This document shows, piece by piece, positions 8,232-15,640 of a DNA stretch of 37,909 bases. The DNA lies in assembly GCA_030040155.1 (NCBI GenBank), contig JASHUG010000415.1, positions 1 through 37,909 on the forward strand, in the 5' to 3' direction. The translations under genes were made by a program, and so were the position numbers. Numbering within the stretch: the stretch's first letter is position 1; every line of letters starts with the position of its first letter. Below the pieces are notes generated by a model that saw only the letters and a list, made by a program, of their open reading frames with translations, was not told the DNA's origin and made no database searches. This stretch comes from Streptosporangiaceae bacterium (GTDB taxonomy: Bacteria; Actinomycetota; Actinomycetes; Streptosporangiales; Streptosporangiaceae).

Positions 8232-8996
8232 TCACGAGCCGGCCTCGGCGACCGCCGTCCTGTACAGGGCGGCCATGTCGGTGCTGAACCGGGCCGCGTA
8301 CGACACTGACGGCGTGTCGCCGCCCTGCTGGAAGCCGCCGATCACGCCGATCACGGTGCCAGGGCTGCCCGGGGCCGTAATGCCGACCAGCAGCGGGCTG
8401 CCACTCGTTCCGTCCGCAAAGCCGCCGCAATCGAACACGAACTGGGTGGGACTGTAGGCCATGGCCGTGTTAACGCAGGCGATCACCGTGCCGGCGCCGT
8501 CCGGATACCCCGCCACCTTCACCTTCTGACCTGCTGGCGTGCCAGTCTCGATTGCCTCGCCCCCGGTGAACTGCTGAATATTCGCCTTGGAGCCGCGCTG
8601 GCTGACGACCAGGAACGCGAAATCGTCATCGGGGTCGGCTGATGAGCTCCAGGCCTGGTCGACGAAGACGCGAGTAACCATCCAGATGCCGTAGGGCATC
8701 CGCCCGTCGGCGTAGTCGGGGACGAAGGCGACTTCGCCTGCCGAGCGGGCGCTCACGCAGTGGGCCGCCGTGACCAGGAGGTTCCCGGTTGGGCTGTCGA
8801 CGACGCTGGCTGTGCAGAAGTGACTGCCGAGCGCGCCGGTGGGGGTCAGCGTGAAGAGGGCACCGACGGTCTGAGCCTGGCCCGGAGTGGCCGTCAACGT
8901 GGGCGCACCTACGGCGGGGGCGGTGAGGATCATGAGGCCGGCGCCGACGACAGCGGCAATCACCACGGCCGCTGCCGTCACCAGCTTGATCAGCAA
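8232..8996 (-). CDS. Secreted trypsin-like serine protease
   Basis: A protein of about 254 residues with an N-terminal hydrophobic signal segment (residues 7-30, LVTAAAVVIAAVVGAGLMIL). It is followed by a chymotrypsin-fold protease with His79 in LLVTAAHC, Asp in the DPDDDFAF segment and Ser in DGTSGSPL. Two cysteines (HFC and AHC) can form the usual disulfide around the His. Only weak start codons exist: TTG 8996 begins this call, while an in-frame CTG 15 codons upstream would add a more basic N-region; a stop lies just before it. It is probably exported by Sec and active outside the cell or at the membrane. Its substrate is unknown. Confidence 0.85.
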   Translation of the reverse strand: MLIKLVTAAAVVIAAVVGAGLMILTAPAVGAPTLTATPGQAQTVGALFTLTPTGALGSHFCTASVVDSPTGNLLVTAAHCVSARSAGEVAFVPDYADGRMPYGIWMVTRVFVDQAWSSSADPDDDFAFLVVSQRGSKANIQQFTGGEAIETGTPAGQKVKVAGYPDGAGTVIACVNTAMAYSPTQFVFDCGGFADGTSGSPLLVGITAPGSPGTVIGVIGGFQQGGDTPSVSYAARFSTDMAALYRTAVAEAGS

Positions 8997-9300
8997 GTCG
9001 CCGTGGGTGCGGCCGGCCCGCGTGAGCCGCGGCCGCAGCCGTCAGTGGTCCCGCCCCACGCTGGGCACCCGTGCTTCGCCCGGCGCATACCGCCCCTCTC
9101 AGTTGGGCCGGCTGCCCCCGGAACCGCCCTGTCAGTGCCCGTTTACCATCTTGTGACCCTTCTGGCCGCAATGTTAAAGGCGGCGACCTCGCAGGTAAAT
9201 ACACGTAACCTGGAGATTTCCTGAGAGTAATGATTGCGCCAACTCGTGCTGGCCGGTGCCAGGGATCATCAACGGGCGTGGCAGTACCTTCCGGCCGCTG
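8997..9300. other. Gene-free stretch upstream of the protease gene
   Basis: About 300 bp between the 3' end of the DinB-like gene and the 5' end of the protease gene. The part at 9130-9240 is relatively AT-rich for this genome and probably holds the protease promoter, but I could not assign convincing -35 and -10 hexamers. The short open frames here have no recognisable protein features. I see no RNA gene. Confidence 0.4.
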
Positions 9301-9903
9301 TCAGACCGTGGCCGCGACGCTCCGCGCTGTCTGCTCGAGCCGGTCCCGGTAGGCCGCCCATCCCCCCGCGTCGAGATCCGGGAGATTGGAGTTATCCGGC
9401 CGCAAGCCGACTTGGCCGTCGATGAATTCCCGCACGATGTCGGCCTGCCCGGCGTGCCGGTGCGTCTCGGCGGTCATGTGGGCCAGGATGCGGTGCAGGG
9501 TCACCACGCCGTGCTCGCCCGGCCACCATGGCACCCGTCCGACCGCATCGATGTCGAGGGCGTCGAACGTCTCGTCCGCGTGGGCCCAGGCCTTGCGATA
9601 CCAGCCAGTGACGTAATCGCGTGATTCCTCGGCCGTCGCCCACATGTCCGCCTGGGGCTCACGCTCAAGCAGCTCGTCGTCGCACCATGGAGGCGGGTCG
9701 CTCATGGGCCGCCCGAAGGTGGCGCCGAAGTACCCGATCTCGCACCCGGCGAGGTGCTTGACCAGGCCCAGCAGGTTCGTGCCGGTCGGGGTGAGCGGCC
9801 GGCGGACGTCATACTCGGTCAGCCCGTCGAGCTTCCAGAGCATGGCGTCCCTGGCCTGCTGGAGGTACTTGCGAAGGTCGGTCTTCTGGTCCCAGATCGT
9901 CAT
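9301..9903 (-). CDS. DinB-like / DUF664 family protein
   Basis: A 200-residue four-helix-bundle protein of the DinB/YfiT superfamily (DUF664 branch). The probable metal-binding triad is visible: His in GLVKHLAGCE, and two His in MTAETHRHAGQAD. The domain starts with WDQKTDLRKYLQQARDAMLWKLDGL and ends with GGWAAYRDRLEQ. Actinomycete relatives include thiol-dependent transferases that use mycothiol or bacillithiol, so a detoxifying transferase role is possible but not shown. ATG 9903 is a clear start. It is divergent from the DUF6308 gene across 160 bp. Confidence 0.82.
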   Translation of the reverse strand: MTIWDQKTDLRKYLQQARDAMLWKLDGLTEYDVRRPLTPTGTNLLGLVKHLAGCEIGYFGATFGRPMSDPPPWCDDELLEREPQADMWATAEESRDYVTGWYRKAWAHADETFDALDIDAVGRVPWWPGEHGVVTLHRILAHMTAETHRHAGQADIVREFIDGQVGLRPDNSNLPDLDAGGWAAYRDRLEQTARSVAATV

Positions 9904-10053
9904 GGCGCACAGTGTGACAGCCGCCAGTGACAGTTTCCGCCCCGCCAGGCGCCGTCATTCTGCCGCTTCGGCGAGTCGGCAGATGGCCGTATGGCAGCCT
10001 GCCACACGACGGTACTTGGCCTTATCGACCGTGAAACTCGCACATCATGGTCA

Positions 10054-10066
10054 TACTGTCGCTATG
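10054..10066 (+). promoter_or_regulatory. Probable leaderless promoter -10 element of the DUF6308 gene
   Basis: The hexamer TACTGT (10054-10059, within CATACTGT) ends 4 nt before ATG 10064, so transcription would begin at about the start codon. No ribosome binding site precedes the ATG. The same arrangement occurs before the gene at 28804. Confidence 0.4.
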
Positions 10067-10753
10067 CGTCTCTTACCTTCCGACGATGCGGTCCGCGCCG
10101 CCGCCTTTCGGCTCCGGGCTGATCTCGCGGCAGACGGACTGGGCAGGGCCGTCGAGGTGTACTTCACCGCTCCGGCGTTCGCGGGCATGACCTTCAGCAA
10201 CCTCGGCCGCAACCCGCCGGACGAGATCACGCCTGACGACCTGCTGGCGGTGACCCTGCTGGACATCATCTGGCGGCCGCATGTTGTCCGCATCCTGCTC
10301 GGCAGCCAGCACGGAGAACTCTCGAGCATGCTGGCGGCCATTCCCGGCGACCTGGACCTCTGGGATGCAGACGACGAGGTGTCGGAGCGGATAGATGTCC
10401 TCTGGAATGCGCTCATGGCGATCGACGGCATTGGTACGGCCAGTGCGACCAAGCTGCTAGCTCGCAAACGTCCCCGGCTCTGCCCGATAAGCGACAGCGT
10501 GGTCGTCAAGGCGGTGCGGGTACCGGGCAGGACCTGGGATGTGCTGCGCTGCCTCCTTCGGGATCCAGCGTCGCGCGCCCAGGTGGAAGCGCTCCGTCCA
10601 GCCGCTGCCGCGGACGCCAGTCTGCTGCGGATCCTGGACGTGATCCTCTGGATATCGCACAGCGAATCGGCAGCAGCCCAGTGGGTGCGGTCAGAAGCGG
10701 GGATGACCGCAGAGTCTCCGGCGTCAGAGGGTGTCGGCCAGCAGTCAGGCTGA
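10064..10753 (+). CDS. DUF6308 family protein
   Basis: A 229-residue protein that fits the actinobacterial DUF6308 family of unknown function. The hallmark is a helix-hairpin-helix-like segment MAIDGIGTASATKLLARKRPRL followed by CPISDSVVVKAV, which resembles the DNA-glycosylase-type HhH plus a conserved Asp. The upstream open frame contains no homology, and ATG 10064 has a plausible leaderless -10 before it. The gene overlaps the 3' end of the convergent epoxide hydrolase-like gene by 9 bp. DNA binding is suggested by the HhH-like turn only; no function is established. Confidence 0.72.
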   Translation: MRLLPSDDAVRAAAFRLRADLAADGLGRAVEVYFTAPAFAGMTFSNLGRNPPDEITPDDLLAVTLLDIIWRPHVVRILLGSQHGELSSMLAAIPGDLDLWDADDEVSERIDVLWNALMAIDGIGTASATKLLARKRPRLCPISDSVVVKAVRVPGRTWDVLRCLLRDPASRAQVEALRPAAAADASLLRILDVILWISHSESAAAQWVRSEAGMTAESPASEGVGQQSG

Positions 10754-11605
10754 GGCGACGAGGAAGTCGCGGATGGCCGTGGCAATCTCTCCCGCGTGCG
10801 TCTCGAGCGCGAAGTGGCCTGTATCCAGCAGTCGGACATCTGCTCCGGGGATGTCGCGCTTGAAGGCTTCGGCTCCGGCCGGCAGGAAGAACGGGTCGTT
10901 GCGGCCCCAGATAGCCAGCAGCGGCGGCTGACTGCTCCGGAAGTACTCCTGGAACCTGGGATAGAGATCGACGTTGCTTGCGTAGTCCAGGAAGAGGTCC
11001 AGCTGGATCTCGTGCGCTCCCGGCCGGGCCAGGTAGTGGTTATCGAGGGTGTAACCGTCGGGCGAGACCAGGGACGCGTCGGCTACGCCGTGCGTGTACT
11101 GCCATACCGTTGTCTCTGGCTGGACCAGGGTGCGGATCGCGTCCCGGTTGGCCTGCGTCGGTTCCTTCCAGTACGCCCGGATCGGGTTCCACCCGTCACT
11201 GAGCCCCTCCTCGTAAGCGTTCCCGTTCTGGGAGATGATCGCTGTGACTCGTTCGGGTCGCCTGACGGCCAGGCGGAACCCGGTGGGGGCGCCATAGTCG
11301 AAGACGTAGAGCGCGCAGCGGTCGAAACCCACCGCGTCGGCGAAGCCCTCCAGCACGTCCGTCAGTGCCTCAAACGTGTAGGTGAAGCTATCCCGGCTCG
11401 GCATGGCGGACTGCCCGAAGCTGATCAGGTCGGGCGCGACGACGTGATAGCGGTCCGCCAGCTGCGGGATCAGTTCGCGGAACATGTGGCTGGCGCTTGG
11501 ATAGCCGTGCAGCAGCAGCACCTTGGGAGCGTCGGCAGGGCCCGACTCACGGTAGAAGACCTTCAGGCCGTTCACCTCGGTGCTGCGGTAGGTAACTGGT
11601 GTCAT
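10745..11605 (-). CDS. Alpha/beta hydrolase, epoxide hydrolase / dehalogenase type (paralogue 1)
   Basis: A 286-residue hydrolase with the HGYPSAS oxyanion region, the strand YHVVAPDLISFGQSA and an aspartate nucleophile (Asp103) in VFDYGAP. The catalytic His is in DTGHFALE and an acid is likely in GRNDPFF. An aspartate at the elbow instead of serine is typical of epoxide hydrolases and haloalkane dehalogenases. It is a close paralogue of the enzyme at 18664: both have a QNGNxYEEGL block, YxHGVxDxSLVSPD and the same nucleophile position. It lies 165 bp downstream of the MOSC fusion gene on the same strand. ATG 11605 has AGGGGGT upstream. No copy of the cluster's shared promoter element was found before it. 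Confidence 0.85.
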   Translation of the reverse strand: MTPVTYRSTEVNGLKVFYRESGPADAPKVLLLHGYPSASHMFRELIPQLADRYHVVAPDLISFGQSAMPSRDSFTYTFEALTDVLEGFADAVGFDRCALYVFDYGAPTGFRLAVRRPERVTAIISQNGNAYEEGLSDGWNPIRAYWKEPTQANRDAIRTLVQPETTVWQYTHGVADASLVSPDGYTLDNHYLARPGAHEIQLDLFLDYASNVDLYPRFQEYFRSSQPPLLAIWGRNDPFFLPAGAEAFKRDIPGADVRLLDTGHFALETHAGEIATAIRDFLVASA

Positions 11606-11770
11606 GACGACGACCCCCTGGTGTGTCTGGTTGACTTCCGATCGGTGCCCGCCCGCCGCGGGGCTGGCAGCGAACCTTGCTGGATAGGGCTCGGCAGCCC
11701 GTGCGGGCGCCTCCCGCGCGCTGTTGCTGTCGTCCGCCGCCTGCAGGCTTGCCCCGCCATGGCCTCTCGC

Positions 11771-13564
11771 CTACATGTCCAGGACGATGTCGGTGCTGGG
11801 CCGGGCGCAGCAGATGAGCACTTCGCCGTGGGCGGGAGGCTCCAGCGGATCCGGTTTGTAGGTGATGTCACCGGACAGCAGCGCAGTGATGCACGTGTGG
11901 CAGACGCCGGTGCGGCAGCTCCACCGGGTGGGCACATCGCAGGCGTCGGCTAGATCGAGCACACTGCGCCGGTCAGCGCCGAAGCGCGTCGCGATGCCGC
12001 TGCGGGCGAAGGTGACCAGCGGGCCGGTTGCGCTGGCACCGGGCGGCTGGTGCGGTGAATGGCGGGCCTGCCCGGTCAGTCCCGGGTTGATGGAAGCCAG
12101 CGCCCCGAACAGCTCAGCGTGAATGTCGGCTGGGTCGACGCCGAGCGCGGTAAGGGCGTCGCGAACGTCGGCCATGAAGGAGGTCGGCCCGCAGATGTAT
12201 GCGGCCCCGCTCGTCGGGATGGCGAGCCTGGCCAGCGCCTCTTGAGTGATTCGCCCGCGGGCGGCGTGCGCGCGCTTGCGTTCGGCTGGCGTGGCGGCGC
12301 TGTAGAACACGTGCTCATGAGCATGCGGCAGGGATGCCAGGAGGTCGTGTGCCTCGGCCGCGAATGGATGCTCGTGCGGCCCGCGTGCGCCATGCAGCCA
12401 CCAGATATCCCGGTCGCTGCGGGATGCGGCGAGCTGGTACAGCATGGACAGGACCGGCGTGACGCCGATGCCGGCCGACATGAGCAGGACCGGGCCGGTC
12501 CTGCTGTCCAGGACAAAGTCTCCGCGCGGCGCGGCGACGTCCAGGACTGCTCCCTGTCGCACCTTGCGACTGAGGTAGCTGCTGGCGACGCCGTGGGGTT
12601 CTTGTTTCACGCTGATCCGGTAGGTGCCAGCGTCTGGTGCCGAGGACAGCGAGTAGCTCCGCACCGGCGCGGGCGTGCCCGCGCCGCTGATCCGCAGCGT
12701 CAAGTACTGGCCGGCGCGCGCCGCCGGCACAGCGCTGCCGTCCGCCGCGACGAGGTAGATGGAGCAAACGCCGCTGCTCTCCCCGACGATCCGGGCAACC
12801 CGCAGCTTCCGGAACGCAGACCAGGCCGGCCCGGCGTTTTGCGACGTGGTGCCGACCCCGTTGTCATCCTCGGCCATCAGGTCGCGGAATGACTGCTGCC
12901 AGCCGGGGCTGAGGGCGGGGACCTGCACGGCAAGCCGCAGCTTGGCCGGGTCTTTGCCGGGGAGGTAGAGCAGTGCATCGGTGTCGGCCACGCTCAGCCC
13001 GTGCGGGCCGGCCTGCGTCTTGGTGATCTCGTCGCCGGCCCGGACTTGCCCCTCGGCGATAACCCGCATGTAAAAGCCGGGGCGATGGTGGCTGACCAGC
13101 AGCGCGGCCATCTGCGGCTCGCCCAGCCGCAGGCCGACGCGATAGCAGGTGACCCGCGGCTGGGTCACCTCGAATTCCGCCTCGCCGATCCGGTACCGGT
13201 CGCCTATGCAGACCTGGTCGTCGGCCATGCCGTCGACCGTGAGGTTCTCGCCGAACTGGCCGTAGCTGAAGCTGTCCCAGCCGAAATGCTGCTGCCAGTG
13301 CCGGTAGGAACCGAGCTGGTAAACCAGTACTGCACGTTGCTCGCCACCGTGCCCGGCCAGATCGCCCTGACCGTCGCCGTCGATGTTCAGGTGGCGCACC
13401 ATCCGCGGCCCGGACACCGGGTATTTCCAGCTGCCCGTGTGCACGGTCTTGCCCTGCCAGGGCACGTCCCTTGGCATGCCCACGTTCACCGATACCAGAA
13501 CAGGCACCGGAGAGCCTCGATCCGTGGTCCCGGCTGCAGATGCGGGTGCACCGGAAACTGTCAC
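11771..13564 (-). CDS. MOSC domain - ferredoxin reductase - [2Fe-2S] ferredoxin fusion
   Basis: A 597-residue three-part enzyme. Residues about 20-220 are a YiiM-like MOSC domain (FGENLTVDG, with the conserved Cys in TQPRVTCYRVG). Residues about 250-490 are an FAD/NAD(P)H ferredoxin-reductase module (RSYSLSSAP for flavin, LLMSAGIGVTPVLSML for the nucleotide, YICGPTSFM). The last about 85 residues are a plant-type ferredoxin with the cluster ligands in CRTGVCHTC plus a final Cys in LICCARP. It should pass electrons from NAD(P)H through FAD and the iron-sulfur centre to a MOSC-bound molybdenum- or sulfur-containing acceptor, or to a partner. The GTG start overlaps the DUF427 gene's stop by 4 bp (same operon). 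The substrate is unknown. Confidence 0.9.
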   Translation of the reverse strand: MTVSGAPASAAGTTDRGSPVPVLVSVNVGMPRDVPWQGKTVHTGSWKYPVSGPRMVRHLNIDGDGQGDLAGHGGEQRAVLVYQLGSYRHWQQHFGWDSFSYGQFGENLTVDGMADDQVCIGDRYRIGEAEFEVTQPRVTCYRVGLRLGEPQMAALLVSHHRPGFYMRVIAEGQVRAGDEITKTQAGPHGLSVADTDALLYLPGKDPAKLRLAVQVPALSPGWQQSFRDLMAEDDNGVGTTSQNAGPAWSAFRKLRVARIVGESSGVCSIYLVAADGSAVPAARAGQYLTLRISGAGTPAPVRSYSLSSAPDAGTYRISVKQEPHGVASSYLSRKVRQGAVLDVAAPRGDFVLDSRTGPVLLMSAGIGVTPVLSMLYQLAASRSDRDIWWLHGARGPHEHPFAAEAHDLLASLPHAHEHVFYSAATPAERKRAHAARGRITQEALARLAIPTSGAAYICGPTSFMADVRDALTALGVDPADIHAELFGALASINPGLTGQARHSPHQPPGASATGPLVTFARSGIATRFGADRRSVLDLADACDVPTRWSCRTGVCHTCITALLSGDITYKPDPLEPPAHGEVLICCARPSTDIVLDM

Positions 13565-14430
13565 GGCCGCCAGCCCGGTCGTGCTTCATCGAGGCTGAGG
13601 TTGCGGTCGATGCCGTGCGGGATCACGCCCTGGCCAGGCTCCAGTCGCTGCCGGCTGCCGTCTCGGGTCACCTCGACCAGGTCCGGCTCGAAGGAGACAA
13701 AGCCGGTGACGGCTGCGACCTCGGGCCAGGCATCCAGGTACGACCAGGCAGCCCGGCGGGCGTCCCCGATGTCGTAATAACTGCATACCCCCTTGTATGG
13801 ACACAACGTCTGGAACTCCACCGGAGTGAGTGCGGATTCGTCTACGTCGGCGCGCGGCACGTACCAGCGGGGCGCGAACCCGGATTCGTACAGTGCCAGC
13901 GGCTGCTTCGTGTCCGCGATCACCTGACCGCCATCGCGGACGACTAGGTGACGGCTCGTCTTGCGGATGTCGATCCGGTGGTAGGGGTCCGCGGCGTGGC
14001 CCACGAGGCGCTGGTCTTCCTCGTAGAAGGCGTCCATGGCCCGCCACGCGAACGCTATCCGTCCCGTCAGTTCGCCGGCGTAACCAGGCAGTTCGGTATG
14101 CTGCCAGGCCGCTCGCGGCTTGCTGTCCGAACCCGCCCGGACGGTGTACCAGGCCGTCGTACCGAAGTCCCGGTGCTGGGTCGTGTGGTCGCTGAGTTCC
14201 AGAATGCCGGGGGAGACGTCGCCGAGCGGGAAGTAAGCGACCGGGTAGCGGCCTGGCTCGTGCAGCAGCGTGACGTCCTCGCTGTCGACGACCCACGTAT
14301 CTGCGAACCGCACGCGCATGCGCCGCCGCAGCGGCTCGGCGAACAGCAGCCGCTCGGGTAGCCGGCCGGGAACAAGGAATCGGCCGATCGCACCTGGAGC
14401 GAGCGGTCCTTGCTGCCAGGCTAGGCCCAT
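13561..14430 (-). CDS. Tandem DUF427 domain protein
   Basis: A 289-residue protein with two copies of the DUF427 beta fold. The first is around MRVRFADTWVVDSEDVTLLHEPGRYPVAYFPLGDV. The second begins at DIRKTSRHLVVRDGGQVIADTKQPLALYESG and includes the conserved CPYKGVCSYYDI, with two cysteines and a CPYKG core. DUF427 proteins are widespread in actinobacteria and fungi near oxidoreductases; no reaction is established. It is the first gene of a minus-strand operon with the MOSC fusion. ATG 14430 lies about 85 bp downstream of the shared GGGGATTCGATCA element in this orientation. Confidence 0.85.
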   Translation of the reverse strand: MGLAWQQGPLAPGAIGRFLVPGRLPERLLFAEPLRRRMRVRFADTWVVDSEDVTLLHEPGRYPVAYFPLGDVSPGILELSDHTTQHRDFGTTAWYTVRAGSDSKPRAAWQHTELPGYAGELTGRIAFAWRAMDAFYEEDQRLVGHAADPYHRIDIRKTSRHLVVRDGGQVIADTKQPLALYESGFAPRWYVPRADVDESALTPVEFQTLCPYKGVCSYYDIGDARRAAWSYLDAWPEVAAVTGFVSFEPDLVEVTRDGSRQRLEPGQGVIPHGIDRNLSLDEARPGWRP

Positions 14431-14494
14431 TGACCTGCTCCTTTCGTCACCTTGATCCCGGTGCGGGTCGGGCAGCCGGCTGCCCCGTCCTCAT

Positions 14495-14552
14495 AGCTTG
14501 CGCCACGAGCGGTCGTGATCGAATCCCCCGGTCGGTGGTCACAACGGGTAGT
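14495..14552 (-). promoter_or_regulatory. Shared cluster promoter element, copy C (drives the DUF427-MOSC operon)
   Basis: Read on the minus strand, ACTACCC (14552-14546) precedes GGGGATTCGATCA (14528-14516), which is followed after 14 bp by GCAAGCT (14501-14495) and then ATGAG. The two-part core matches copies A and B in sequence and spacing. Here the ACTACCC part is about 12 bp further away than in the other copies, roughly one helical turn. The element points at the DUF427 start codon. The interpretation as activator box plus core promoter is inference. Confidence 0.65.
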
Positions 14553-14594
14553 GAGCGAGCCAGCGACGGTGGCCATCTGGCGGGCCTGCCGACT

Positions 14595-14641
14595 GACTAC
14601 CCATCGTGGGGATTCGATCAGGGCCCGGCCAGGCGCAGGCT
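14595..14641 (+). promoter_or_regulatory. Shared cluster promoter element, copy A (drives the hydrolase at 14691)
   Basis: GACTACCCA (14595-14603) is followed by GGGGATTCGATCA (14608-14620) and, after 14 bp, GCAGGCT (14635-14641). Within it CCCATCGTGGG forms a perfect 4-bp inverted repeat around 3 nt. It lies 70 bp before ATG 14691 and is back to back with copy C on the other strand. Confidence 0.65.
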
Positions 14642-14690
14642 GGAGAAAGCTGACTGTCCGCAGCGCCCCGCGTGTCCCGCAGGAGGGAAC

Positions 14691-15386
14691 ATGCCTGACA
14701 ACCGCGTCAACGTCGTGCTCGTCCACGGCGCATGGGCCGACGGATCGAGCTGGAGCAAGGTGATCGGCCCGCTGGCGGCGGCCGGCGCAACTGTGGTCGC
14801 CGCGCCATTGCCGCTGACTTCGCTAGCAGATGATGTCAGGGCGCTTGACCGTGTGCTCGAGCACATCGATGGCCCGGCCGTGCTCGCCGGACACGCATAC
14901 GCGGGCGCCGTGATCGCGGCGACACGCGACCCAAAGGCAGCCTCGCTGGTCTATGTCGCTGGCCTCGCGCCCGACGAAGGCGAAACGGTCGCCGACGTCT
15001 TCCTTCGTGGCCAGCCGCACCCCAAGGCGCCGAAGTTCGAGCCTGACGAGCACGGCACGGTGTGGCTACCCCGCAACGCGTTCGCTGATGCGTTCGCGCA
15101 AAACGCAACTCCCGAGGAGCAGGAAGTCCTCGCGGCAGTGCAGCGGCCCCTGGCCATGGCCTGCGTCGGCGTGCCGGTCGAACGCCCCATCTGGAGGGAC
15201 AAGCCGAGCTGGGTGCTCGTCGCCGACGAGGACCGGATGATCAACCCGGAAACACAGCACTTCACAGCCGAGCGGATGGGCGCCCGCGTCCGTGTTCGCC
15301 CGGTCGATCACGTGCCAATGGTCACCGCGGCCGCAGAGGTCGTCGACATCATCCTTGCAGCCGTGCGTGATGTCGCGACGACCTAG
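14691..15386 (+). CDS. Alpha/beta-hydrolase-fold protein with nucleophile Ser replaced by Ala
   Basis: A 231-residue protein of the MenH/methylesterase-like hydrolase group: VVLVHGAWADGSSW (oxyanion region), strand and elbow VLAGHAYAGAVI, VADEDRMINP (acid) and VDHVPMVT (His). The elbow is normally GHSYGG; here codon 69 is GCA, so the nucleophile is alanine. The rest of the fold is intact, which argues for a conserved non-hydrolytic role (binding, cofactor-free oxygen or lyase chemistry) rather than decay. ATG 14691 has a strong AGGAGGGA site; the longer open frame upstream is promoter DNA. It is divergent from the DUF427-MOSC operon and shares the promoter element. Confidence 0.85.
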   Translation: MPDNRVNVVLVHGAWADGSSWSKVIGPLAAAGATVVAAPLPLTSLADDVRALDRVLEHIDGPAVLAGHAYAGAVIAATRDPKAASLVYVAGLAPDEGETVADVFLRGQPHPKAPKFEPDEHGTVWLPRNAFADAFAQNATPEEQEVLAAVQRPLAMACVGVPVERPIWRDKPSWVLVADEDRMINPETQHFTAERMGARVRVRPVDHVPMVTAAAEVVDIILAAVRDVATT

Positions 15387-15443
15387 TAGGGGGACACGGG
15401 AACGGTCGACTCCGCGGTTCAGCTGACACACCAGCTCCCGCCG

Positions 15444-15471
15444 GCGGCCTGGCTGAGCAGCAAGAGGCCGC
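15444..15471 (+). terminator. Hairpin between hydrolase and LAL regulator genes
   Basis: GCGGCCT (15444-15450) and AGGCCGC (15465-15471) pair perfectly over 7 bp around a 14-nt loop, 58 bp after the hydrolase stop. No U-tract follows. It could end the hydrolase transcript. The rest of the 254-bp gap holds only a weak possible -10 (TAAACT, 15507-15512) for the regulator. Confidence 0.3.
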
Positions 15472-15640
15472 TGGCTGCCGGTCGCCTGCACACGGCGTGC
15501 GCGCGCTAAACTGCAGCAGTCACAGCTAGGCGCCGAGGCCGCGCAAAGCCGACGTTCTTCGCGCACGGTGTGACTTGGGCATCACCGTGGGCGAGCCTGG
15601 CGAGGTAACCAAGTGCGGGCTGGGCACGGGGAGGGCCGTC

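Noticed and set aside
9644-10063. Upstream extension of the DUF6308 frame
   Set aside because: It crosses the divergent DinB-like gene and intergenic DNA without homology, and a plausible -10 element sits right before ATG 10064.
11606-11770. Search for a fourth copy of the cluster element before the first epoxide hydrolase-like gene
   Set aside because: The 165-bp gap contains no GGGGATTCGATCA-like sequence in either orientation. This gene may be read from the upstream operon.
10796-11953. 385-codon open frame on the plus strand
   Set aside because: It is antisense to the epoxide hydrolase-like gene and the end of the MOSC fusion, with low-complexity composition and no domain.
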